6,255 bases of DNA, from the NCBI GenBank assembly GCA_023426855.1, contig JAEZBU010000318.1:1-6255 (forward strand), given 5' to 3'. Source of the stretch: Pseudomonadota bacterium (GTDB lineage: Bacteria > Pseudomonadota > Alphaproteobacteria > Rhizobiales > Hyphomicrobiaceae). Below, piece after piece: positions 1 through 5,378 of this stretch. Both the position numbers and the translations under genes were made by a program. Positions within the stretch are counted from its first letter, which is position 1. Each line of letters begins with the position of its first letter. Below the pieces are notes generated by a model. That model ran no database searches. It was given only the letters and a program-made list of their open reading frames with translations, and was not told the origin of the DNA.

Positions 1-989
1 GGCAAGGCACCATTCCGTTCGACGAGTTGCCGCAAGAAGTTGACCCGCCGCAGGGCGCGATCGGCACCGCCAACGCGCGCATCGTCGGGGACAATTATCC
101 GCATCTCATCACGCACGACTGGGAGCCCGGCTACCGCCAGCGGCGTCTCAACGAACTCGTCATCGCGCGATCCGCCCACGACATGGAAACCATGAAGTCG
201 GCGCAGCTCGACGTGTTTTCGCCCGCGTTCGCGGAGTTGAAGCCGTTGATGGTTCAGGCGGCGCGCGCAACGGCCGGTGAAAACAGCGCCGTTCTGGACC
301 AGCTCAGCGCCTGGGACGCCACGATGCGCGCGGAGATATCGGAGCCGCTGATTTTCATGGCGTGGCTGCGCGCGGCCGTGCGCGGCATTTTCGAGGATGA
401 TCTCGGCACCGTATTTGCGCAGTTCAATACGCCGCGTGCGCCTGCCATGATCCGTCTGCTGCGCGGAGAAGCAACAAGCCGCGACTGGTGCGACGACCGC
501 CGAACGGTTGAGAAGGAAGACTGTGGGCTTATTCTCTCGCGCGCTCTGCACACCGCCCTCGCCGATCTCGAACAGCGGTACGGCAGAGACCGTACCAAGT
601 GGAGCTGGGGGGCGGCGCATGTCGCGTTTGGCGAGCACCAGATCCTCGGCCGCCTGCCGGTGATCGGGTCTTTCTTCAATATCGGCAAGGCGTCGCCGGG
701 CGGGCCGTACACGCTCAACCGCGGCGTGGTCACATTCGGACTGGAGCCGCCCTACCTCAATCGCCACGCTTCGACGTTGCGGGCGATCTACGATCTCGGC
801 GACCTCGATCGCTCGCTCTACATGCAGCCGACGGGGCAGTCCGGCAATCCGTTCTCGCGCTATTACCGGACCTTTGAAACGCCTTGGTCGGAGGGCGCCT
901 ACATAGAAATCCCGAGCAACCGCCAAACCATCGAGGCCAGCGCCATCGGCACCTGGCATCTTTTGCCGGCGGCTGACGTCGGTAAGTAG
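1..989 (+). CDS. Penicillin acylase family protein (S45 Ntn-hydrolase), 3' part only
   Basis: This is the C-terminal 328 codons of a penicillin acylase/amidase-family protein. The reading frame is open to the left edge (first full codon at 3), so the true start and the N-terminal part lie outside the window. A TTG at 27 is in frame but is internal to a conserved stretch (GTIPFDELPQ) and is not the start. Family hallmarks visible here are the IGTANARIV segment (Asn codon at 72-74, probably the conserved oxyanion-hole asparagine region), then DNYPHLITHDWEPGYR, SEPLIFMAWLRA, WSWGAAHVAFGEH, GGPYTLNRG and, near the end, GQSGNPFSRYY. Members are made as a precursor exported to the periplasm and self-cleaved into alpha and beta subunits; the nucleophile is the new N-terminal Ser of the beta subunit, which is not in this window. 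They hydrolyse amide bonds in beta-lactams, N-acyl-homoserine lactones or other acyl amides; the substrate here cannot be told. The gene ends in TAG 9 nt from the stop of the convergent next gene, with no obvious terminator between them. Confidence 0.93.
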   Translation, partial: QGTIPFDELPQEVDPPQGAIGTANARIVGDNYPHLITHDWEPGYRQRRLNELVIARSAHDMETMKSAQLDVFSPAFAELKPLMVQAARATAGENSAVLDQLSAWDATMRAEISEPLIFMAWLRAAVRGIFEDDLGTVFAQFNTPRAPAMIRLLRGEATSRDWCDDRRTVEKEDCGLILSRALHTALADLEQRYGRDRTKWSWGAAHVAFGEHQILGRLPVIGSFFNIGKASPGGPYTLNRGVVTFGLEPPYLNRHASTLRAIYDLGDLDRSLYMQPTGQSGNPFSRYYRTFETPWSEGAYIEIPSNRQTIEASAIGTWHLLPAADVGK

Positions 990-998
990 CGTGGCTGA

Positions 999-1382
999 TC
1001 ACACCGCCGCTGGCTTGAGCGCCTTCGTCAAAAACATCGCGAAAAAGAGCGCCGATGCCGCCAGCACCATCAGCGAGCCGATGATCGCAAAGATCGGGAT
1101 GTGGTGATACTGCGCCAATGGCAGGCCGAAGAGAAAGATCGGCGCGCCGACCAGCATCAGCCAGAACTGCGGCACAGCCAGTGCCGGCTCGCGCAAGCCT
1201 GGCCACAGCCGGTGCGTGAACCCGAAGAAGCCGTGCATGACGAAGCCCACCAGATTCAGATGGGCGTGCAGGTGCATGTATCGGAAGTCCTCCATGATGC
1301 CCATTCCGATGCCCAGAATGATGCCGAGCGTCAGGTATAAAAGCGCAACGCCGAGGTAAAGCGTGTCGAGCCGAGCCGCCAT
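999..1382 (-). CDS. Small histidine-rich four-helix membrane protein, heme-copper oxidase subunit I-like
   Basis: This is a 127-residue, almost entirely hydrophobic protein with about four predicted membrane helices (roughly residues 8-29, 42-58, 70-90 and 95-118). The ATG at 1382-1380 is chosen because AAGGA at 1395-1391 sits 8 nt upstream. A TTG six codons earlier would start inside that ribosome-binding site. Between helices 1 and 2 there is a dense MHLHAHLN motif (His37, 39 and 41) followed by GFVMHGFFGFTHRLWP (His50, His57); His93-His94 lie between helices 3 and 4. The HAHLNLxG pattern resembles the low-spin heme-ligand helix of heme-copper oxidase/NO reductase subunit I. Small stand-alone proteins of this kind occur in Proteobacteria and are usually annotated as hypothetical or cytochrome oxidase subunit I-like. 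Heme or metal binding is inferred, not shown. It lies 104 nt downstream of the crotonase gene on the same strand but may have its own promoter. Confidence 0.8.
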   Translation of the reverse strand: MAARLDTLYLGVALLYLTLGIILGIGMGIMEDFRYMHLHAHLNLVGFVMHGFFGFTHRLWPGLREPALAVPQFWLMLVGAPIFLFGLPLAQYHHIPIFAIIGSLMVLAASALFFAMFLTKALKPAAV

Positions 1383-1405
1383 GATCGGAGTCCTTTGCAA
1401 AAGGA

Positions 1406-1455
1406 TCAGTTAACTGACGACCAGACTGGTGCTCCCTAGCGTGCCCTGATGTCAA
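1406..1455 (-). promoter_or_regulatory. Possible promoter/operator of the small membrane protein gene
   Basis: Reading the minus strand, a perfect -35-like TTGACA lies at 1455-1450, but no good -10 follows at 16-18 nt, so a sigma-70 promoter is only tentative. Between it and the gene is a 12-bp perfect palindrome, TCAGTTAACTGA (1406-1417), followed by a shorter dyad ACCAG-A-CTGGT (1420-1430). The long palindrome lies 24-35 nt upstream of the ATG, where an operator could act. It does not match the FNR/FixK (TTGAT-N4-ATCAA) or CRP boxes. The regulator is unknown. Confidence 0.35.
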
Positions 1456-1460
1456 TGGCT

Positions 1461-1485
1461 CGCAAGCGGCTTGGCAGCCGCTGCG
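1461..1485 (-). terminator. Hairpin directly after the crotonase stop codon
   Basis: Two nucleotides past the TGA at 1489-1487 the minus strand can fold a GC-rich stem. AGCGGCT (1465-1471) pairs with AGCCGCT (1476-1482) over a 4-nt loop, and a 1-nt bulge allows three further pairs (1461-1463 with 1483-1485). No U-run follows, so this is not a classical intrinsic terminator. It could be a 3'-end stabilising hairpin or a weak terminator that partly separates the crotonase gene from the small membrane protein gene downstream. Confidence 0.45.
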
Positions 1486-1486
1486 T

Positions 1487-2296
1487 TCAGAACGGTTCGC
1501 CCGGATCGAACTTCGGCCGCCGCTTTTCCTTGTGCGCCGCCACGCCTTCGCGCAGCTCAGGGCCGGAAAAGCCGAGGAACTCCATCGCCAGTGACGCATC
1601 GAAGGTCGGACCAGCCATCCGCAGCCAATTGTTCAGCGCATGCTTGGTCAGGCGCAGTGCCGACTGCGGACCAGCCGCCAGCCGCTCGGCAACCTGCAAC
1701 GCATGCTCGACGACTTTGTCGTCGTCCACGACTTTGGAAATCAGTCCGATGCGCTCGGCTTCCTCACCAGTCAGCGGCTCGCAGGTGAGAAGGTAGTATT
1801 TGGCCTTCGCCATGCCGCACAGCAGAGGCCAGATGATCGCGGCGTGATCCCCGGCGGCGACACCGAGCCGCGTGTGTCCATCGATGATGCGCGCGCGCCG
1901 CCCAGCGATCGTCACGTCCGCCACCATGGCCGCCGCCAGCCCGGCGCCGACGCACGGGCCTTCGATGGCCGCCATCACGATCTTGGAGCAATTGATCACG
2001 TTATAGACGAGGTCGCTCGCCTCCTTCCAGACGCGGCTGCGCACTTGCCAGTCGTCAGCCATGCGCTCGATCATCGCGAAGTCGCCGCCGGCGCTGAACA
2101 CCCCGCTCTCGCCGCGCAGCACAACCACCGACGTATCGGGATCGCGGTCGATGTCGCGCCAGACATCAGCCAGCTCGCGATGGCCCGCCTCGTCCAGCGC
2201 ATTGAGCTTACCGGGATTGGACAGGATCAGCTCCAGCACGCGCGGCCGGGGACGGGCGAATTTCAATGCCGTGTAATGGGCATAACGATCGGTCAT
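1487..2296 (-). CDS. Enoyl-CoA hydratase/isomerase (crotonase) family protein lacking both canonical catalytic Glu
   Basis: This is a 269-residue crotonase-fold protein of normal family length. The ATG at 2296-2294 is chosen because AAGGAG (2310-2305) lies 8 nt upstream and MTDRYAHYTALKF leads straight into the first strand; a 19-residue upstream extension is Arg-rich and unlike the family. The first CoA/oxyanion-hole segment is FSAGGDFAMI (residues 67-76) and the second is IEGPCVGAGLAAAMVAD (111-127). The C-terminal part has GEEAERIGLISKVV (177-190) and a trimerisation-type helix after it. Aligned by eye to rat mitochondrial enoyl-CoA hydratase, the Glu144 position (GGGCEL) is Ala121 and the Glu164 position (PEILLG) is His141. 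The usual PGAGG segment reads AAGDHAA (147-153). Classical hydration of 2-enoyl-CoA is therefore unlikely; another acyl-CoA reaction (isomerase, hydrolase, dehalogenase-like) is possible. The protein is cytosolic. No other acyl-CoA gene lies in the window to indicate the substrate. Confidence 0.9.
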   Translation of the reverse strand: MTDRYAHYTALKFARPRPRVLELILSNPGKLNALDEAGHRELADVWRDIDRDPDTSVVVLRGESGVFSAGGDFAMIERMADDWQVRSRVWKEASDLVYNVINCSKIVMAAIEGPCVGAGLAAAMVADVTIAGRRARIIDGHTRLGVAAGDHAAIIWPLLCGMAKAKYYLLTCEPLTGEEAERIGLISKVVDDDKVVEHALQVAERLAAGPQSALRLTKHALNNWLRMAGPTFDASLAMEFLGFSGPELREGVAAHKEKRRPKFDPGEPF

Positions 2297-2336
2297 CGAA
2301 AGGACTCCTTGGCGGCGATTGCGACGGCGGCCGGAC

Positions 2337-2377
2337 AGTCCACAGGCCGTCATCAGGGTGTTGCCTGCCTGTGGACT
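2337..2377. repeat. 11-bp perfect inverted repeat in a divergent intergenic region
   Basis: AGTCCACAGGC (2337-2347) and GCCTGTGGACT (2367-2377) are exact reverse complements separated by 19 nt. The pair sits 41-81 nt upstream of the crotonase ATG and 150-190 nt upstream of the cysteine-hydrolase GTG, between divergently transcribed genes. Arms spaced about three helical turns apart centre to centre suggest a two-site operator for a dimeric regulator. A long-loop leader hairpin in the crotonase mRNA is the alternative. The arms only weakly resemble DnaA boxes. Confidence 0.6.
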
Positions 2378-2399
2378 AACATGCCCTCACCTGTTGCGC

Positions 2400-2412
2400 A
2401 TCTGGTACAGAT
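2400..2412. repeat. Short dyad ATCTG-GTA-CAGAT
   Basis: Five-bp arms flank a 3-nt centre, in the same divergent intergenic region and 115-127 nt upstream of the cysteine-hydrolase start. It has the look of a small transcription-factor half-site pair, but arms this short can arise by chance. No convincing -35/-10 promoter could be placed next to it. Confidence 0.25.
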
Positions 2413-2511
2413 ATTGGCCGACGAAGGATGAAACGCGGCTGCCGGGTTGCGGTGGCATCAGAATTCTCTTTGATCGCGGTTTGGCCGCAAATCCGGGACA
2501 CCGTCAGCGGC

Positions 2512-2517
2512 AGGAGG
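2512..2517 (+). promoter_or_regulatory. Ribosome-binding site that sets the cysteine-hydrolase start
   Basis: AGGAGG, followed by more G, is a near-perfect Shine-Dalgarno 9 nt upstream of GTG 2527. The frame is also open upstream to an ATG at 2428, but that ATG has AAGG directly touching it with no spacing. It would also put 33 polar, Arg-rich residues before a typical export signal. The GTG is therefore preferred. Confidence 0.85.
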
Positions 2518-2526
2518 GGTCGGTTC

Positions 2527-3465
2527 GTGAAAAAGCTCATCATCGGCTTGGTCTGCGCGACGGTCGTCATTGGCGCCGGCATCGAGCACGCGGCGTCGGT
2601 CTCGGTTCCCTCCGACAGCGCCAGCCCGTCAGCGGTGCAGGCCGTCGATCCCGGCCCCGACGTCTGGCCGAAGACGGTCGATGAATTCCTGGCCGGCAAC
2701 TACCTGCAACGCGCCGACGTCGTGCTGACCCGGCGCGAGTGGGACCCCACCTCCTATGTCATCCGCTGGGCCACTGGCTCGCCGTTCTCGCACACCGCGA
2801 TGATTTTCACCGGTCCAGCCCACGAACAGGGTATCGGCAGCACGTTCGTCATCGAAGCCGCGAGCGGCGGTGTCGACCTGAACAACTTCCGTTCCTACGT
2901 CGAAGACGACAACACGATCGTCGCCATCAAGCGGGTTTCCGGAGACTGGTTTGATCCTAACAAGCAGGCGCGCGTGCGCGGGCTTCTGCTCGAGAACATC
3001 AAGGCGGAGTACAATTACTGGGCGATCGCGCGCATCGTGCGTGACATCTGGTTCGGCATTCAGAAGACCATCGAGGGCCAGGAAGAGACCGTGGAGGCCT
3101 TCCGCGAACGCGAGTGGAAACCGCCGAATTCCTTCATCTGCTCAGGACTGGTCCAGGTCGGATTTGTCGAAGCGATTTCGGAATACGTGATGCAGCGTCA
3201 GCTTCCGCCTTGGGCGCTGAATGCCGTCGTGTTCCATCCGGAAGCGGCAAGCCGCCTACCGCCGCCAGAAGCGTGGGCCGATGCGCCGCCGGAGTTGATT
3301 GACGATGTCGTCCCCCAGTTCCGTGCGCAGCTCGCAACCGAGCTTGAAGCCGTGACACCGGAGGATATCGCATCCAGCGACAAGCTCGAGTGGCTGTACT
3401 TCATCCGCGCCGGCAAGGTGCACAAGATCAGCACCTACGACGAAGTGAAGAAGCTGATCGAGTAG
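2527..3465 (+). CDS. Exported YiiX/YebB-like permuted NlpC/P60 cysteine hydrolase
   Basis: This is a 312-residue protein starting at GTG 2527. The N-terminus (Lys2-Lys3, then hydrophobic residues 4-19) is a signal peptide or a single membrane anchor, with possible cleavage near Ala22-Ser24, so the enzyme should face the periplasm. The body follows the circularly permuted NlpC/P60 order. LQRADVVLTRR (60-70) is the entry strand, and SPFSHTAMIF supplies His89 (codon at 2791). FVIEAASGGV supplies Glu110 (2854), and NSFICSGLVQ supplies Cys205 (3139) near the end of the domain. His-Glu/polar-Cys in this order is typical of the YiiX family (Peptidase_C92), whose members are thought to act on amide or ester bonds in lipids or peptides; the substrate here is unknown. 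After the domain come a Pro-rich linker (about 230-262) and a charged C-terminal tail (263-312). It is a single gene, convergent with the outer-membrane protein gene 30 nt away, with no obvious terminator between them. Confidence 0.85.
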   Translation: MKKLIIGLVCATVVIGAGIEHAASVSVPSDSASPSAVQAVDPGPDVWPKTVDEFLAGNYLQRADVVLTRREWDPTSYVIRWATGSPFSHTAMIFTGPAHEQGIGSTFVIEAASGGVDLNNFRSYVEDDNTIVAIKRVSGDWFDPNKQARVRGLLLENIKAEYNYWAIARIVRDIWFGIQKTIEGQEETVEAFREREWKPPNSFICSGLVQVGFVEAISEYVMQRQLPPWALNAVVFHPEAASRLPPPEAWADAPPELIDDVVPQFRAQLATELEAVTPEDIASSDKLEWLYFIRAGKVHKISTYDEVKKLIE

Positions 3466-3495
3466 TTCTCCAGCTACGGCGGTCTGGCGAAAATC

Positions 3496-4221
3496 TCAGA
3501 ACTGGTAGCTCGTGCCGATCCTCACCACGTCGATCGACGTCTCGCCCCAATTGAAGCCGTGGATATTCGCGCCAAATTGCACCACGGAATGAGCGTCGGA
3601 AAATTGATAATGCAGGTACTCCAGCCGCATAAGCCAGTTCCCGGCCGCCAACTTCCAGTCGACGCCGCCTCCGACGACAAAGCCATTGAGGGTCGTGTCC
3701 ACCGACGTTGTGCGGCAGTTCGGGCACCCACCAACTCCGGCGTTCATGCCTTGATAGCTGATGTCGGCCCAGGCGATACCGCCGGTGCCGTAGAGCAGAA
3801 CCGCGGGGGTCGCGAGAAAGCCTAAGCGGCCACGGAGGCTGCCAAACCGGTTGATATCGTTTGACCATTCGAGACCTCCGGATCCTACCGGCGTACCGTC
3901 CCAGAGCAGATTGGGTGCGCTGGCTTGGTCAGCAATCCTCGTCCAGTTGAAGTCGGCCTCGAGGCCGGCCACCCATGAGGAGGAGAATTGCCAAGCGCAG
4001 CCGCCGTACAGGCTGCCAACTAAAGTGGCGTCGCTGAGCGATCCTGCAGCCGGAGCCTGATCTCCAGAAAAACTGCCTGTCGTTGAAACATCCTGGTCGT
4101 TCCAAGCACCGCCGACGCCGGCGCCGAGGTAGCAGCCGGTCCGAGAAGAGGCAGATGCAGGTTGGATGAAGATAGCGACGCAGATCATCGTCGCGATGCT
4201 GAATAAGCTGGCTTTAATCAC
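3496..4221 (-). CDS. Outer-membrane beta-barrel protein (Omp25/Omp31-like porin family)
   Basis: This is a 241-residue small outer-membrane barrel. The start is GTG 4221-4219, the only in-frame start that keeps the whole signal peptide: Lys3, hydrophobic core 5-19, and an AxA site PASA at 21-24. The Shine-Dalgarno is poor (a G-run ending only 3 nt before the GTG). The mature part begins with CYLGAGVGGAW (30-40). Alternating amphipathic strands follow, for example LYGGCAWQFSSSWVAGLEADF (71-91, read as two strands), SLRGRLGFL (128-136), LLYGTGGIAWADI (142-154), VVGGGVDWKLA (182-192) and WLMRLEYLHYQF (196-207). It ends VVRIGTSYQF with the C-terminal Phe used by the BAM assembly machinery. About eight strands are expected. 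The mature chain has four cysteines (30, 75, 166, 169), two of them in a GGCPNC loop. Its role is probably structural or as a porin. The gene converges on the cysteine-hydrolase gene and carries dyads in its 5' region. Confidence 0.88.
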   Translation of the reverse strand: MIKASLFSIATMICVAIFIQPASASSRTGCYLGAGVGGAWNDQDVSTTGSFSGDQAPAAGSLSDATLVGSLYGGCAWQFSSSWVAGLEADFNWTRIADQASAPNLLWDGTPVGSGGLEWSNDINRFGSLRGRLGFLATPAVLLYGTGGIAWADISYQGMNAGVGGCPNCRTTSVDTTLNGFVVGGGVDWKLAAGNWLMRLEYLHYQFSDAHSVVQFGANIHGFNWGETSIDVVRIGTSYQF

Positions 4222-4236
4222 GATCCCCCATTTTCC

Positions 4237-4259
4237 GGTCGGCTGACTATTGGCCGACC
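4237..4259. repeat. 7-bp inverted repeat just upstream of the outer-membrane protein start
   Basis: GGTCGGC (4237-4243) and GCCGACC (4253-4259) are exact reverse complements with a 9-nt spacer, 16-38 nt upstream of GTG 4221. If transcribed, this would form a stable leader hairpin ending close to the weak ribosome-binding region. As DNA it could be an operator overlapping the promoter. Confidence 0.5.
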
Positions 4260-4263
4260 AGAA

Positions 4264-4297
4264 CCCGAGCGATCATTTCACGAAATGTCGATTCGGG
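4264..4297. repeat. Nested dyad symmetry upstream of the outer-membrane protein gene
   Basis: CATTTC (4274-4279) and GAAATG (4282-4287) are exact reverse complements around a 2-nt centre. CCCGA (4264-4268) and TCGGG (4293-4297) share the same centre, and CGA/TCG (4270-4272 with 4288-4290) can pair between them if one base is bulged. The whole can fold as an about 14-bp interrupted stem. It lies 43-76 nt upstream of the outer-membrane protein start and 4 nt from the preceding repeat. It is also 77-110 nt beyond the stop of the dehydrogenase operon. It could be an operator, a leader structure or a terminator-like hairpin; no U-run follows on either strand. Confidence 0.45.
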
Positions 4298-4373
4298 GGG
4301 TGCCTCAATATCGCATTGTAGGTCACAAAAACGATAATCGCGGACTGAAAACGTGCAGCGGTTGTTGGAACAT

Positions 4374-5378
4374 CTATCCAGCAGCCAGCGCCCGCACCTG
4401 CCCCAGCAGCGCAGCATCGAGGGTCAAGCCATCCCGACCTGCAGCCTCCCGAAGCGCCAGACGACGCGTGCCGGGCAGCCGTGCGCCCTCATCCGATGCG
4501 ATCGCCTCGGCCAGATCGCCGACGCGGGCGAGGAAGGCATCTGTGCCCGCGAAGGCACCGGGATCGATGGCCAGCATGAGCTGCCCGACACCGGGAGGCG
4601 CGCCCTTGTCGTCGAAGAACGACGTTGCCTCGAACGCGAAGTTGGCACCCGTCACCGCAACGGCCAGAACCTCGACCATGAACGCCAGCGCCGCGCCTTT
4701 GGCGCCGCCGAGGGGCGTCAGCGTGCCCTTTAAAGCCGCTTTGGAATCCGTGGTCGGCTGACCGGTCTCATCAAAGGCCCAACCTTCCGGGATCGGCTCG
4801 CCCTTCTGCGCCGCCACCATGATCTTGCCGCGCGCCACCTGGCTGAGCGCGAGATCGACGACGATCGGCGGCGCATTCCGCTGAGGTGCGGCGAAGGCAA
4901 TCGGGTTTGTGCCGAACACAGCGCGCTTGCCGCCCCAGGACGCCATCGCCTGCGGCGTGTTGCCCAGAATGAGCGCGACCATGCCCTGCTCAGCCAGTCG
5001 CTCAACCGCGCGGCCCGCGACGCCAAAATGGTGCGAGCGCACGAAACCCGCCGCGGCCAGACCGTTGGCCTTTGCCATCTCCGGCAGGCGCGCGATCGCG
5101 GCATCCAGCGCCGGATAGGCAAACCCGTTGGCGACATCGACCAGCAGGCTTGCCGGACGCGTCTGGTTCAGCACGGGCGTGGCATGGCCATCGACCTTGC
5201 CGGCCTTGGCCTGCGCGGCATAGCTCGGCACGCGGCTGAGCCCGTGCCCCTTCTGGCCGTCGATTTCCGCCTGCGCAAGCGCGCGCGCCACCGATAGCGC
5301 ATTGGCCTGGCTGGTGCGCGAGGCGACCAGCGCACGGGTGATCAGATCTTCCAGTTCCGCGGGCGTCATCACCGTCAT
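4374..5378 (-). CDS. Ldh family oxidoreductase (malate/L-lactate/sulfolactate dehydrogenase type, ComC-like)
   Basis: This is a 334-residue NAD(P)-dependent 2-hydroxyacid dehydrogenase of the Ldh2/malate dehydrogenase type (Ldh_2 family), which is unrelated to classical Rossmann lactate dehydrogenases. It is full length. Family signatures in order are GHGLSRVPSY (44-53, His45), VRSHHFGVAG (113-122, active-site His region), FGTNPIAFAAP (155-165), DLALSQVARGKI (175-186) and GEPIPEGWAFDETGQPTTD (193-211). GTLTPLGGAKGAALAFMVE (218-236) closes the series. It reversibly oxidises an (R)- or (S)-2-hydroxyacid to the 2-oxoacid in the cytosol. The ATG at 5378 overlaps the upstream dehydrogenase stop as ATGA, indicating an operon with coupled translation. 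A second ATG at 5369, 10 nt after GAAGG, is an alternative start that shortens the protein by three residues. Next to a SlcC-like partner, a (R)-sulfolactate dehydrogenase (ComC) role is plausible but is not proven by sequence alone. Confidence 0.9.
   Translation of the reverse strand: MTVMTPAELEDLITRALVASRTSQANALSVARALAQAEIDGQKGHGLSRVPSYAAQAKAGKVDGHATPVLNQTRPASLLVDVANGFAYPALDAAIARLPEMAKANGLAAAGFVRSHHFGVAGRAVERLAEQGMVALILGNTPQAMASWGGKRAVFGTNPIAFAAPQRNAPPIVVDLALSQVARGKIMVAAQKGEPIPEGWAFDETGQPTTDSKAALKGTLTPLGGAKGAALAFMVEVLAVAVTGANFAFEATSFFDDKGAPPGVGQLMLAIDPGAFAGTDAFLARVGDLAEAIASDEGARLPGTRRLALREAAGRDGLTLDAALLGQVRALAAG

Noticed and set aside
757..1599. 280-residue minus-strand open frame spanning three genes
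   Set aside because: It crosses the 3' ends of the acylase and crotonase genes and all of the small membrane gene, is Arg/Ala/Ser-rich and has no family likeness.
2300..2310. AAGGA-C-TCCTT palindrome over the crotonase ribosome-binding site as a translation switch
   Set aside because: A 1-nt centre cannot form a stable RNA hairpin; the sequence is explained as a normal Shine-Dalgarno.
2337..2377. DnaA boxes or a replication origin at the inverted repeat
   Set aside because: The arms share only the TCCACA core with TTATCCACA, and no AT-rich stretch or replication gene is nearby.
1640..2431. 263-residue plus-strand open frame opposite the crotonase gene
   Set aside because: It is antisense to a clear crotonase coding sequence and contains no recognisable motif; long shadow frames are expected in GC-rich DNA.
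2428..2526. ATG-initiated 33-residue extension of the cysteine hydrolase
   Set aside because: It has no properly spaced ribosome-binding site and would bury a signal peptide; GTG 2527 has AGGAGG 9 nt upstream.
3466..3495. Bidirectional terminator between the convergent cysteine-hydrolase and outer-membrane protein genes
   Set aside because: The 30-nt gap has no inverted repeat or T-run that would support one.
4331..4345. Intrinsic terminator for the dehydrogenase operon (CGATTATCG then a T-run on the minus strand)
   Set aside because: The possible stem is only 4 bp around a 1-nt centre, so it cannot form a real hairpin.
3496..4373. Recently transferred island around the outer-membrane protein
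   Set aside because: Its base composition looks slightly less GC-rich than its neighbours, but there are no mobility genes, direct repeats or tRNA ends to support transfer.
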